From NCBI GenBank assembly GCA_001593935.1, contig LUCE01000025.1:1-46773 (forward strand): DNA of 46,773 bases. Direction: 5' to 3'. Below the pieces are notes generated by a model, which had not been told where the DNA came from, searched no databases, and was given only the letters and a program-made list of their open reading frames with translations. This DNA comes from Candidatus Bathyarchaeota archaeon B26-2 (GTDB lineage: Archaea; Thermoproteota; Bathyarchaeia; Bathyarchaeales; B26-1). The position numbers and the translations under genes are program-made. Every line of letters begins with the position of its first letter. Position 1 is the first letter of the stretch. Below are positions 34,332-43,500 of this stretch, piece by piece.

Positions 34332-36632
34332 TTACCTATAAACCCACACGGGACTGGACCAAGCTCGGTTCCCCTTGGCCACGGCCACGTTGGACGGATA
34401 ACTGGGAACCTTACAACCCTGCGCAACCTTAACGTAGTAGTATGACCACCCTCGAGGGCACTCCCCATCGACGTAGCGGAGGCTAATCTCCCTACCAGAA
34501 GACTTCACGGTATGGATGGTCTCCCCGTTTCTGACTACTTCAAGGCTGATGGGGCGTTTGGTTCCCTCAGCTTGAACCCTTATTTTCGGTGCTCCTCTCG
34601 AACGGCACTCCTCCCCCATGAAGGCGTCGTCAACCCTAAAGTCTAAGAATATTCTGGAGCCGTTGGTGGCGTAGGCACGTCTACTCTTAAGTGCTTCGAA
34701 GATAGCCTCGCGTGTGAAGGCTCGAGCGAAGACCCCAGTAAGTGAGCCGCAGAGACCGGGGTTTCTCCTGTGAGAGTCTCCTCCGCCAACAAACCCGAAC
34801 CTGTAACCCTCCGCTAAGTGTCTATGTATCCACTCCGGCTCATCGATGTAGACCGCCCAGCCTGAGCAGACCTCGACGTTACGTTCCCGTTCGGAGGCGC
34901 TCAGCCTCCACTTCTGATGGTGAGGCTGCATCATCCCGTTGGTGCCCTCGATGCACCGGCTTAACCCCTCTATCCTCCTTGAGGGAGGCTCAGTCCACCT
35001 GAAGATCGGTTGATCGTCCGTCTGGTAAAGGATGGTCCTATGGTTGTATGGTAGGCCGTCCCCGTTCCTCTTCGTCCACTCGTAGCCGCTGAAGACGATG
35101 AATCGGCCCGGAGAGTTGAACCTCATGCTGTAATGCTGTGAGAGGAACCAGTCTGAGTTAGACATTGGCATTAGGTAACAGTCGTTATCCGTAATTGCGC
35201 AGAAGTCTAAGCCAGCCTTATCCCGAGCGTAGAAGAGGAGCTCATCCAGTTCACCCTCCGCATCGGCGGAGAGCACAGAGTGGCAGTGGAGGTCACCCCA
35301 ATACAGCCTATACTTGACCCCGCGAACCACAACGGTGCGGCGCCTAACACTCTCCCTAAACCCAACAAGGTCCAAAGGGAACCAGCCCGACCACTCACCC
35401 AAACGGAACCTTGGACAACCCTCAGGGATAGGCCACTCAGTTGAGAGGATGTGGATATCCCCAAGCGTCTCCTCGAGCGCTCCCCTTGTACAGATCCACA
35501 TCTTTTCATCTAACACTGATCCGCTGTTCGGAGTTGAGTAGAAGAGATGCCCTCTGTGCAGGATCACTTCGGGAGACCATGTGTGGCCGTCGAAGAGTCT
35601 GCCGCAGAGTAGACCTGTCGTCTTCGTCGTCGAGCCGTCGTGGGCCTCCTTCCTCTCCCATAGGAGCCAGACTCCTCCGGAGCCGTCGGGCATAAGCATG
35701 GGTCTCCTCCTCCTGCCGAGGTAGCCCCAGACACCTGTCTTGACCGGGTGAACCTTCGGGAGTAGGCCGTGACAGAGAGCCGCCAAGTCTAGGCCCCCGT
35801 CGCGGTCCGGCATTTGGCTCCATCCCACGCCGTCAAAACGGGCGCATCGAACCGTGGGCCACTGGTCCACAACCCCGTCCACGTTGGCGACGTCGGCTGA
35901 GCGGAGCCAAGCCGCCCAAGCTCTCTGGTAGGCGTCTAGGGTCAGTGCGGGTATGAACTCCCACTCTGAGTCGGAGCTCACCCTCATGATGTCTGTCCAT
36001 TCTCCACCTATTCTGCTTCTGGAGTAGATGTTGTAGGTGCCATTAGAGTAGGAGTCCCAGACTATGTGTACGTCGCCGTTTCTCCCAACGGCTACGACGG
36101 GCCTGAAGTTATGTCTCATACGTCCAGAGACCCTTACTTCTCGAAGCCACCTTCCGTCTCGGAAGGCTCTAGTCTTTATGGCGCTGCCCCCACCTCTATG
36201 TGCCTCCCAGACCACCCAGACGTTCCCTCTAAGGTCGGTTCCGATCGATGGTGAAAGGGCGTCCTCGTCTTCTCGGCTGATCCTGTACTCCTCAGACCAC
36301 TCCTCTCCATCGAATAGACTGCAGTATAGGCCCCAGCCTCCGCCTCTCTTAGAAGACCAGACCGTGAAGGCATCCCCCTCCGGACCGGATGCCACTTGAG
36401 GCCTGTAACATGATGAGGAGACACTTAGACGGTGTGGATGTGAAAGTTCCTCCTCGTCCCACAGTTGGGCTACGATCGCCTCCCTCCGGTCCGTGAAGAG
36501 GTCCCAGACCACCCAGACGCGGCCTTCACAGTCCCGGGTAAAGGAGAAGCCTCCAACGTGGCCCTCCCTCCCCGTGTGCAGGTTCACGCTCTCCCACCTC
36601 AAGCCTTTGAGGTTCACTTCGGCCTCCTCCAT
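34332..36632 (-). CDS. Beta-propeller fused to a PHP/DUF3604-type phosphoesterase
   Basis: 766 aa. Residues 1-400 have repeated strands of the type 'D..G.vwvvWd..' (for example GRVWVVWDLF, GDAFTVWSSK, GNVWVVWEAH, GDVHIVWDSY, QRAWAAWLRS, GGVWLLWERK), spaced about 50 aa with Asp/Gly-rich turns, as in sialidase/BNR-like propellers. At 440 a PHP-type hydrolase begins: YWGDLHCHSVLS (444-455), FCAITDNDCY (about 478-486), QPHHQKW and FVGGGDSHRRNP. The second motif reads TDND where TDHD is usual, so one metal His is Asn. A C-terminal Ig-like tail (YYYVKVAQ...AWSSPVWVYR) matches the tail of the PHP protein at 7687-9615. No signal peptide is seen. Its start overlaps the end of the secreted protein gene upstream by 19 bases, so they are coupled. 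Confidence 0.8.
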   Translation of the reverse strand: MEEAEVNLKGLRWESVNLHTGREGHVGGFSFTRDCEGRVWVVWDLFTDRREAIVAQLWDEEELSHPHRLSVSSSCYRPQVASGPEGDAFTVWSSKRGGGWGLYCSLFDGEEWSEEYRISREDEDALSPSIGTDLRGNVWVVWEAHRGGGSAIKTRAFRDGRWLREVRVSGRMRHNFRPVVAVGRNGDVHIVWDSYSNGTYNIYSRSRIGGEWTDIMRVSSDSEWEFIPALTLDAYQRAWAAWLRSADVANVDGVVDQWPTVRCARFDGVGWSQMPDRDGGLDLAALCHGLLPKVHPVKTGVWGYLGRRRRPMLMPDGSGGVWLLWERKEAHDGSTTKTTGLLCGRLFDGHTWSPEVILHRGHLFYSTPNSGSVLDEKMWICTRGALEETLGDIHILSTEWPIPEGCPRFRLGEWSGWFPLDLVGFRESVRRRTVVVRGVKYRLYWGDLHCHSVLSADAEGELDELLFYARDKAGLDFCAITDNDCYLMPMSNSDWFLSQHYSMRFNSPGRFIVFSGYEWTKRNGDGLPYNHRTILYQTDDQPIFRWTEPPSRRIEGLSRCIEGTNGMMQPHHQKWRLSASERERNVEVCSGWAVYIDEPEWIHRHLAEGYRFGFVGGGDSHRRNPGLCGSLTGVFARAFTREAIFEALKSRRAYATNGSRIFLDFRVDDAFMGEECRSRGAPKIRVQAEGTKRPISLEVVRNGETIHTVKSSGREISLRYVDGECPRGWSYYYVKVAQGCKVPSYPSNVAVAKGNRAWSSPVWVYR

Positions 36633-38668
36633 CGCCTAAGAAACCGTATCAATAAGAAGGCCGCCGCGAAGGCGGCTGCGCCTAAGCCTGCTCCCAAGAT
36701 GATCTTCCTCAACCTCTCGAAGTGATGGACGTCGAGGAGGGCCGCCTCGTTGACGAGATTCAGAGCCTCCTCAAGGTTCTCCCTCGCCTCTTCTAAACGT
36801 TCTTCTCTGAAGGCCCTCTGGGCCTCTTCTAGGCGCTTTAAGGCTTGGGAGATCGCCTCCTTCGCCTCGGGTGAGACGAACCGGTTCCGTTCCTCGTCTG
36901 TTAGGAGTGGAGCTGGCAAGAGGTTCCGCGGCGTCCTCATGGACGTAACTCTCGGGTCTGAGGGTTCCTTCGGGAACATGATCAACGCCATAGTCTCGAT
37001 GAAACTCGTAGAGTTAACCTCCATGTTATACCTCGGCTGCTGGGTGGTTGCCACCCTCTCCGCGGTTCCAACCCTTATGGTTGAAGGCTCAACGGTGAAG
37101 TCGGATGCCTTCGGCTTCAAGGGTCCATACTCGACCCGGTAGATTCCGTAGACGCTCGGGTTCTCGAGGAGGTCGACCCCCCGGGCCAGTTCCCCGGCTT
37201 CTATAGGTCGCTTCCATACTTCACGCCAGCCTCCATCCTCTAGCTCATATAGTCTAAGAGTCAGGTTGGAGGGATCATACTCGAAGGTGGCGCTCGACAC
37301 CCTGTCGTAGAACCGGACCTTCGGAGCGTCCTCTAACCTGACTTGGAAGAGGGTTGAGAAGTAGAGCTCTCTGCCAACCTCTGGTTTCGAGGTGGACATG
37401 AGCTTGTATGCTGTGATGAGGTCGTTCGGTGAGGCTGGTTCTGGTTTCGGTTTGGTCGGTACGCGATGTAGTGTGTAGAACTTGATGGCTGGCTCCAGCC
37501 CTTCGATCAGGTGGTTGACGTCCATCCCTGCCTTGTAGAGGTAGAGTAGGGCGGTCATGCTGTCTGAGACGCAGACTAGCTCGTGTGATGAGACCTTCCT
37601 CTCAGCCAGAGGGTTGTCCGGTCCATCGTAGTACCACCTGCCGTCGATCTCGAACGATCTGCAGAGGTACCAGAGGAGTCCTCTGGCCAGTTCCATCATC
37701 CTTCCGTCCCGTTTATGGTAGGCTGCGGAGGCTAGGCCCTTGGCTACTAATGCCTGGATGTTATTCGTTACGTCTTGGGCTGGTGGGAGTTCCCTCCTGT
37801 TCGGGAAGGATGGGTATCCGGGGTCATATCCGGTCCAGTAGTATGGGATTCCTTTCCATAAGCCCTTATGGAACCCAAATCTGGGAACTTGGTAGTAGAG
37901 GAAGTTGTATGCGGCGTCTAGGTACTTCTCCTCCCCCGTCAGCTCATACCATTTGACGAGCCAGAAGACTGGGCTTCCGGCTAGGACGTGATGGTCAGGC
38001 TCGAACCTTATCCATGAGTATCCGTAGGCGTCGGTCCAGGTCTCCATCATCCAGTCGGGCCATCCGTACCTCCACTTGGTGACGTTCTTCCTCTCTTGGA
38101 CGGCCTCCCACTCCTCCCGGTAGAAGTCCTCGAGGAACCTGTTGCGACCCACGTCGTCGTATTGAGCGTAGAGAGCGAAGTCGGCCAGTTCCTGTGCTCT
38201 ATAATAGAAGAGGAAGGACCTGTGGCTGAAGATGTACGGGTAATACCTGCTCATGTAGCCTAAGCCGCTCCAGCGGGGAAAGAGCCCCTGGTCTCCGTAT
38301 CTGGCATGGTAACTGTTGGATGAGACAACCGGGTGGTAGGGAATATCTAGGGCTATATATGCCTCGTTCTCCGTGTAGCCTTCGAGGCCCACAGTCTTCT
38401 TCAGCCTCTTAGTCTTCTCGAAGGTTATAGTCGATGAGGAGTCGAAGGAGAAGGGGCATCCCTTGAAGAAGTAGTATCGAACCAAGGGTATGCTCCAAGG
38501 GTCTCCACCGTTCCACGTCAAGTTAACGTCTGGTAAGAGGCTCCAGAACGCCTCGGGCTCCAGCTCGTCGACTATGTCTACGGTCTGGGCTCCATTCAGT
38601 TCAGCCCGATTTGAGATTCCCAAGAGGGCCACCAACAATATAGCCTTAAACGTTAGGTTACTCATCAT
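36614..38668 (-). CDS. Secreted, membrane-anchored protein with probable (alpha/alpha)-barrel domain
   Basis: 684 aa. Signal peptide at 1-28 (LTFKAILLVALLGISNRAEL), a C-terminal membrane span (about 655-677, IILGAGLGAAAFAAAFLLIRFL) and basic tail, preceded by a coiled-coil stalk (about 610-650, ALKRLEEAQRAFREERLEEARENLEEALN). The outer part holds Trp/Tyr-rich repeats such as DAAYNFLYYQVPRFGFHKGLWKG and LVAKGLASAAYHKRDGRMMELARGLLWYL that resemble the helical barrels of glycoside hydrolases and lyases. I do not recognise the family or the catalytic acids. A beta-strand region (about 440-570) follows. Function is inferred to act on extracellular polymers. Middle gene of a leftward three-gene unit, 59 bases after the M19-like gene. 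Confidence 0.7.
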   Translation of the reverse strand: MMSNLTFKAILLVALLGISNRAELNGAQTVDIVDELEPEAFWSLLPDVNLTWNGGDPWSIPLVRYYFFKGCPFSFDSSSTITFEKTKRLKKTVGLEGYTENEAYIALDIPYHPVVSSNSYHARYGDQGLFPRWSGLGYMSRYYPYIFSHRSFLFYYRAQELADFALYAQYDDVGRNRFLEDFYREEWEAVQERKNVTKWRYGWPDWMMETWTDAYGYSWIRFEPDHHVLAGSPVFWLVKWYELTGEEKYLDAAYNFLYYQVPRFGFHKGLWKGIPYYWTGYDPGYPSFPNRRELPPAQDVTNNIQALVAKGLASAAYHKRDGRMMELARGLLWYLCRSFEIDGRWYYDGPDNPLAERKVSSHELVCVSDSMTALLYLYKAGMDVNHLIEGLEPAIKFYTLHRVPTKPKPEPASPNDLITAYKLMSTSKPEVGRELYFSTLFQVRLEDAPKVRFYDRVSSATFEYDPSNLTLRLYELEDGGWREVWKRPIEAGELARGVDLLENPSVYGIYRVEYGPLKPKASDFTVEPSTIRVGTAERVATTQQPRYNMEVNSTSFIETMALIMFPKEPSDPRVTSMRTPRNLLPAPLLTDEERNRFVSPEAKEAISQALKRLEEAQRAFREERLEEARENLEEALNLVNEAALLDVHHFERLRKIILGAGLGAAAFAAAFLLIRFLRRWRRPK

Positions 38669-38727
38669 AAGGTTGGTGCCTCAACTGGTGTGGGTTGAAG
38701 AAGGTTTCTTCCCGACGTCATCGTTCC

Positions 38728-39879
38728 TCATCCCACAACCCTCTTGAAGACTCTCAGATAGTTGCCGCCTAGAATCTTCTTTATCTCCTTCTTTGAGTAG
38801 CCTCGGCTCATGAGGCCCTCAGTGATCTTCGGGAGCTCGATGGGAGTACGTATCATCGTGTAGTATCCGTCTGAACCCCAGCCGACGTGGTCCACGCCCG
38901 CAACCTCCACGAGGCGGTCGCAGTGGTCCAGCCACTTCTGGAACCTAGGGTCATCGATGCTCCATCCTCTCCCATCCCGATACTTTGGACCCGGACCTAT
39001 GAAGACGGTCATCAAGCCTATGAGGCCGCCCTTCTCGGCCAGAGCCTTAGCCTGATCATCTGTTAGGTTTCTCGGATGGTTGAATATGGCTCTTGAGTTG
39101 GAGTGGGAGCAGATAACTGGGTCTTTTGAGACCTCTAAGACGTCGTAGAAGCATCTCTCGCTGGTGTGGGAGAGGTCTATGAGCATGCCGATTCTGTTCA
39201 GTTCCCTTACGACGGCGACGCCGAAAGGTGTCAACCTACTATCAGCTCGGGTTTGAACCCAGCTATCGACGACGAGGTTACGACCCCACCTGGCCAAGAG
39301 CATATCGCGGTATCCAAGCCTGTAGAGAACCCTCAAGAGCTCCAGCGAGTCCTCTATGATCTGGACGCAGTTGCAGTCCAGTACGACGCCGACTTTTCCT
39401 TCCCTCTTAACCCGCAAGAGGTCGTCGTAGGTCCTTATGAGGGTGAGCCTCTCGGGGTTGGCCTCTATCTCCTTCATAACCACGTCGTAGTAGACGAGAG
39501 CGTAGGTCAGATGGTTCCTCGGCGAGTCTCTCGACCTGTAACGGCCGTGAGGCTCGGGAGGCCAAGCGAAATCGTACCAGTCTTGGGGCCATTCTTCAAG
39601 CCAGTCTAGGTCCGCCGACTCACCGGCCTTCACGAACCAGCTCACATTCGAGTAGGAGAAGCCGTCGGGCATATCGATCCCGAAGACGTCTAAGCCTCCG
39701 GCGATAACCTTCGGGAGGTCGAATATCGATTCACTTCTCCTCGAGAACCACCCCGGCTTCGCCGAGGTTCCAGCCGCCCTCAAGGCTGAGGCGAAGCTTG
39801 TGGTGTACATATCTACAACCAACGTTTCTCTGGTGAAGGCTACTGCCTCGTCTCTAATATCCTTGGAAAAGCCGCTCAT
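38728..39879 (-). CDS. Peptidase M19 (renal dipeptidase)-like protein lacking several metal ligands
   Basis: 383 aa from the preferred ATG 39879 (GGTGGGGGT upstream; GTG 39897 also in frame). Retained M19 marks: LIDLSHTSERCFYDVLEVSKDPVICSHSNSRAI with two His ligands, HPRNLTDD with the substrate-binding Arg, and VGWGSDGY with the final Asp. Lost marks: the N-terminal H-x-D (VVDMYTTS in place of DGHND), the bridging Glu (Asn in LDCNCVQIIEDSL) and the TH of the catalytic loop (AR). The first metal site is therefore gone, and the usual dinuclear zinc dipeptidase chemistry is doubtful. No signal peptide. It is the first gene of the cassette with the secreted barrel and the propeller-PHP protein. 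Confidence 0.8.
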   Translation of the reverse strand: MSGFSKDIRDEAVAFTRETLVVDMYTTSFASALRAAGTSAKPGWFSRRSESIFDLPKVIAGGLDVFGIDMPDGFSYSNVSWFVKAGESADLDWLEEWPQDWYDFAWPPEPHGRYRSRDSPRNHLTYALVYYDVVMKEIEANPERLTLIRTYDDLLRVKREGKVGVVLDCNCVQIIEDSLELLRVLYRLGYRDMLLARWGRNLVVDSWVQTRADSRLTPFGVAVVRELNRIGMLIDLSHTSERCFYDVLEVSKDPVICSHSNSRAIFNHPRNLTDDQAKALAEKGGLIGLMTVFIGPGPKYRDGRGWSIDDPRFQKWLDHCDRLVEVAGVDHVGWGSDGYYTMIRTPIELPKITEGLMSRGYSKKEIKKILGGNYLRVFKRVVG

Positions 39880-39918
39880 AGACAGAGTTACCCCCACCGG
39901 AGTTTGACGCCTTAATAT

Positions 39919-40086
39919 TTAATTCTTGTGGGTCCCATCTGAGCAGCAAGTCTGCTCATAAGAGGGGGGCGGCGAGGCCTCCTCCCCGTGGGTCGGCTGC
40001 AAATTCAACCACGCCGTCTCGTATCCGAACCCGCAGACTTCGCAGAGGTAGATGTCTCTCCCATCCTTCCTACTCTTCTTGACCAA
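39919..40086 (-). CDS. Small CxxC zinc-binding protein (hypothetical)
   Basis: 55 aa from TTG 40086 (GGTGGGG upstream; TTG 40089 or GTG 40095 also possible). The N-terminus MVKKSRKDGRDIYLCEVCGFGYE has the start of the small archaeal zinc-finger family that reads CxxCGxGYxxxxxAxxCexxC. After this the match ends and the rest is low complexity with a CC pair (QTCCSDGTHKN). It may be a truncated or frame-disturbed member, or a variant with CxxC...CC ligands. A TATA-like GCTTTTATAGTG (40139-40150) sits about 55 bases upstream. Confidence 0.5.
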   Translation of the reverse strand: MVKKSRKDGRDIYLCEVCGFGYETAWLNLQPTHGEEASPPPSYEQTCCSDGTHKN

Positions 40087-40095
40087 CAACCCCAC

Positions 40096-40407
40096 CTATC
40101 CGCGAGACCTTCTCTAACCCCAAGAATAACGATCTACACTATAAAAGCGACGCCTCACGAACAGCACGTGCACCAGACTCGTGGAAACCTCAAAAAGTAT
40201 GGAATGCGAAGGGTTCGAAGCCTTACGTCGCCCGCCTCGATCTCCTCTGATTTGTCTAACAATCAGTTTTTACTTTTGTTTAACAAAAGAGTCGGGTGCG
40301 TCTAGAGGAGTAAGCCGACCCTCCCGATAGACCTCACCCTCCAATTTAATTACCAATTGGGAAAAATTTTGAGATCCACGATTTCCGAGGATAATCCCCA
40401 CAATTTG
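40096..40407. other. Intergenic region between the small zinc protein and tRNA-Leu
   Basis: About 310 bases without a supported gene; a plus-strand open stretch (39988-40305) has no family likeness and overlaps the zinc protein. It contains the palindromes at 40252-40262 and 40273-40289 (separate entry), a TATA-like element at 40139-40150, and CCACAATTTGTGG (40398-40410) directly at the tRNA-Leu 3' end, a 6-bp inverted repeat whose last three bases are the tRNA CCA. Confidence 0.5.
40252..40289. promoter_or_regulatory. Two similar palindromes (TTGTYTAACAA), possible operator or terminator
   Basis: CTTTTGTT-T-AACAAAAG (40273-40289) is a perfect 8-bp inverted repeat with one central base. A shorter relative, TTGTCTAACAA (40252-40262), lies with its centre 24 bases away. 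Two related dyads at about two helical turns suggest paired protein sites; a terminator for the upstream leftward tRNA is also possible. Confidence 0.4.
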
Positions 40408-40495
40408 TGGTGCGGGGAGTGGGATTTGAACCCACGAACCCCTACGGGACAGGCTCCTGAAGCCTGCGCCTTTAACCTGGCTTGGCTATCCCCGC
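40408..40495 (-). tRNA. tRNA-Leu (anticodon CAG), CCA encoded
   Basis: On the minus strand GCGGGGA pairs with TCCCCGC, the D stem is GCC/GGC, and the anticodon stem CAGGC/GCCTG encloses TTCAGGA with anticodon CAG. A long variable arm (TCCCGTAGGGGTTC) marks it as a class II tRNA, and the T arm is GTGGG-TTCAAAT-CCCAC. Discriminator A at 40411, CCA at 40408-40410. No intron is seen. Confidence 0.96.
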
Positions 40496-40547
40496 CATCC
40501 TCTCTACTATTAGGGAGGAAATCTTAAAATTAACTTTTATGAGTGGT

Positions 40548-43500
40548 TTAGGCTTTTACGGGCTGTGAGGCTTCTTTGAATGTTGTAGAGATTACGTGGG
40601 AAGTTCCGTCACGCATGTAGACCCCGTAGACCTTGTCAGCCTTGTTGATCATCTCAGGTTTTAGGGTTATGACGATGAATTGAGAATTGAATGTTTCGTC
40701 GTTGAGAAAGTCTCCGAGCTTCTCGACGTAGAAGGGGTCGAGGTGCGCGTCGATCTCGTCGAAGATGTAGAAGGATGCGGGTGTGAACTCTTGGAGGGCT
40801 AAGAGGAAGGCAACGGTCGCCACCGACCTCTCCCCGCTGCTCGCCCCACTTATCAGGATCTGGGGCTTACCCCTGAACTCAACGGTCATGTCGACCCCTC
40901 CGGCGAAGGGGTTCTCGGGGTTCTCCAGCCTCAACGTGGCTTTCCCCCCGTCCGTGAGTCTGGAGAAGTACCGTTCCAACCTCTCGTTTATCTCCCTGAA
41001 GGCGCGCATGAAGGCCTCAGTCTTCTTCCGTTCTATCTCCTCGATGAAGTTTATGATGGCTTGCCTCTCCCTCTCGAGCTCGTTCATCCTTAACGAGAGC
41101 TCCTTATACCTCGAGACCTGTTCGATGTAATGGACGTCCGCCAACTGGTTGACGGCTCCTATGCGTTCCAGCTCCAACCTCATGGTTCTCAGGAGCGAGT
41201 CGACCTCTGCCAGACGTTCCTTAGAGACCCGTACAGGCTTGCTGTAGCCCAGCTCCTCAAGCCTCTGCCTATACTGTTCCATCCTCAGCTGGAGGGTCTG
41301 GAGGTCGAGCCTCACCCTGTTCAAGAGGTTGCTAGCCTGCTCATACTCTTCGTCTAGAACCCTCAGCTTCCTATCGATGCTGTCGATCTCAGCCGTGAAC
41401 TTCTCAGCATCCTCCCTAGCGCTCAACAGGGATTCTTGAAGTCTCCCCTTCTCCTCCTCTAGGCTTCTGATCTTCTCCTCGACGAGCGTCCTCTCTCTAA
41501 CGGAGTTCTCAATCTCCTCCTCTAGGCTCCTCATCTGCTGCAGAACCTTCGAGAGTTGGGCCTCAGCGTTCTTTAGGGAGGGGTTGAGCACCCTCTCCAG
41601 CTTCGACTTAAAAGTCGAGAGGTCGACGTCGACCGCGCTAAGCCTACGCCTAACGTCCTCAACCTCGTATCCCAAACTCTCCCTCTGAGCCTCAAGCCTC
41701 CTAATCTCGGAGAGGTTGACCTTCCTCCTAAGTTCAGCAATCTCCCTCCTCAGAGACCTATCTTTGCTCAGAATCTCCGCTCGCCGAGTCTTGTACCGTT
41801 CCATCTGGGCCTTCTCTCTCTCAACAAGGTCCCTTATCCTCTTCAAGTTCTCGTCGGCCCGCAAGAGGTTCTCGTTGGCCCTCTCGATGCTTCTGCCAAC
41901 CCTCTCTATCTCGCCATCAAGCCTAGCCATGGCCTCGGTCAGCCGGGCGGCCTCCTCCCTGATCTCGGGAATCTCCTCCTCTATCTCCTCTATCTCGTTC
42001 TTCCTACGCTCCAAGTGTTTTTGGAGGGCTCTAACAGCCTCGTCTAGGCTCTTTATCGCGGTCTCACTCGGGACGATGGATGAGAGGTCTATAGGAGCCC
42101 TGTAGTATCCGCTCTCAACCCCACCTCCAGCCTCGTAGAGTTCTCCGTCGACCGTGACGACCCTGTAACCCTTAAGAGAGGACTCCAAGGCTGCTTTCCT
42201 ATTCAAAGCAAGGAAAGTGTCCCCGAAGACGAAGAGGACGGCTGGCCTAAGCCTCTTCGGACACTTTATTATGGAGGAGACGCTTCCACCCAGACCCTCG
42301 ATCTCTGAGGGAGCCTCCATCTGGGTTGGAGAGATTCCCTTTAGAGGGATTATCTTCACCCTGCCGAGTTTGAGGCGCCTCAAGGTCTCGCTGCACGTGA
42401 AGGCGACGTCGAAGTCTTGTACGACTATGGAGTCGAGCCAACCGGAGGCCGCCGCCTCGACAGCCTTCTCATATCTCTTCTCCACCCTTATGAGTCTCCT
42501 AAGCCGCCCGTATATGCCCTGTATTGCTCCTAGCTCACCCATCTCCTCTAGGCTTCTCAAGGCTTCCTCTTCAGCTCTAACCTTCTCGACGACCTCCCTC
42601 TGAGCCGAGAACTCTATGACCGCGTCTTTGGCGGCCTCGGCTATCCTCCCAGCCTCTATAATCTCTCTCTTGGCGGCCTCCCTCTGCCTCGAACGGCGTT
42701 CAAGGGCCTCCTGAAGAGACTTGAGGCGTTCCTCCTGTTCCTCGCGGACCTTCATCAAGTCGTTGAGAGACTCCTTAAGCCTCTTCAGAGAGGCTGAGAA
42801 CTCCCTCCTTCTGGACTCCATGTCTCTAAGCCTTTGGGTGTATATTGAGACTATGGAGCGGCTCTTAGCGTGGTTACTGCGGACGATCACGAGTTCCCGG
42901 CTGAGTTCGTTGAGCTGCTTCTCTAGATCTCTAACTCTCTTCCGGTTCTTGTCGAGGTTCTCCTTTATCTCCGCCAACTCCTTCGAGAACCTCTCATATT
43001 CGCTCTGCTTGGCCTCCATCTCCTCCGCTATCTTCTTGCGTCTGGACATAATCTCTTGAACCTTGAGGTTGGTTTCCTCTATCTCCCTCCTTATGGCTTC
43101 GATCTGCTGCCTGCTGTTCTCGCGGACTCTCCTCAACCCCTCGAGGCTCGATCTACAAGAGTTTATCTTCGTGGTCAGTTCTGTCAGCCTCGACCTTAGG
43201 TCTCCCATCTGAACTTGAACCTTCAAGAGGCTTGTCTGCCCCTCTTCGGAGCTGAGCCTTCTCCACTCAGCCTCTATCTCGCGCCGTTTTGTCCTCAGCT
43301 CCTCGCGGCTCTTCCTAAGGCTTTCAACCCTCTCCTCGAGTTCCTTCTCTCTCAAACTTAACTCGTTTACCCTCTCTTCGGCCTCAAGTAAGTTCTGGGA
43401 GACCTTGACGGCCTCCAGCCGTCTAATCTGAGACTGGATGAACCTATGTCTAAGTAGGTCGTTCCTCTCCCTCTCTAAATCTTCAACCCTCTTCTGAACC

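Noticed and set aside
39988-40305. 105-aa plus-strand frame
   Set aside because: No family likeness, low-complexity composition, and it overlaps the small zinc protein that has a better motif and promoter.
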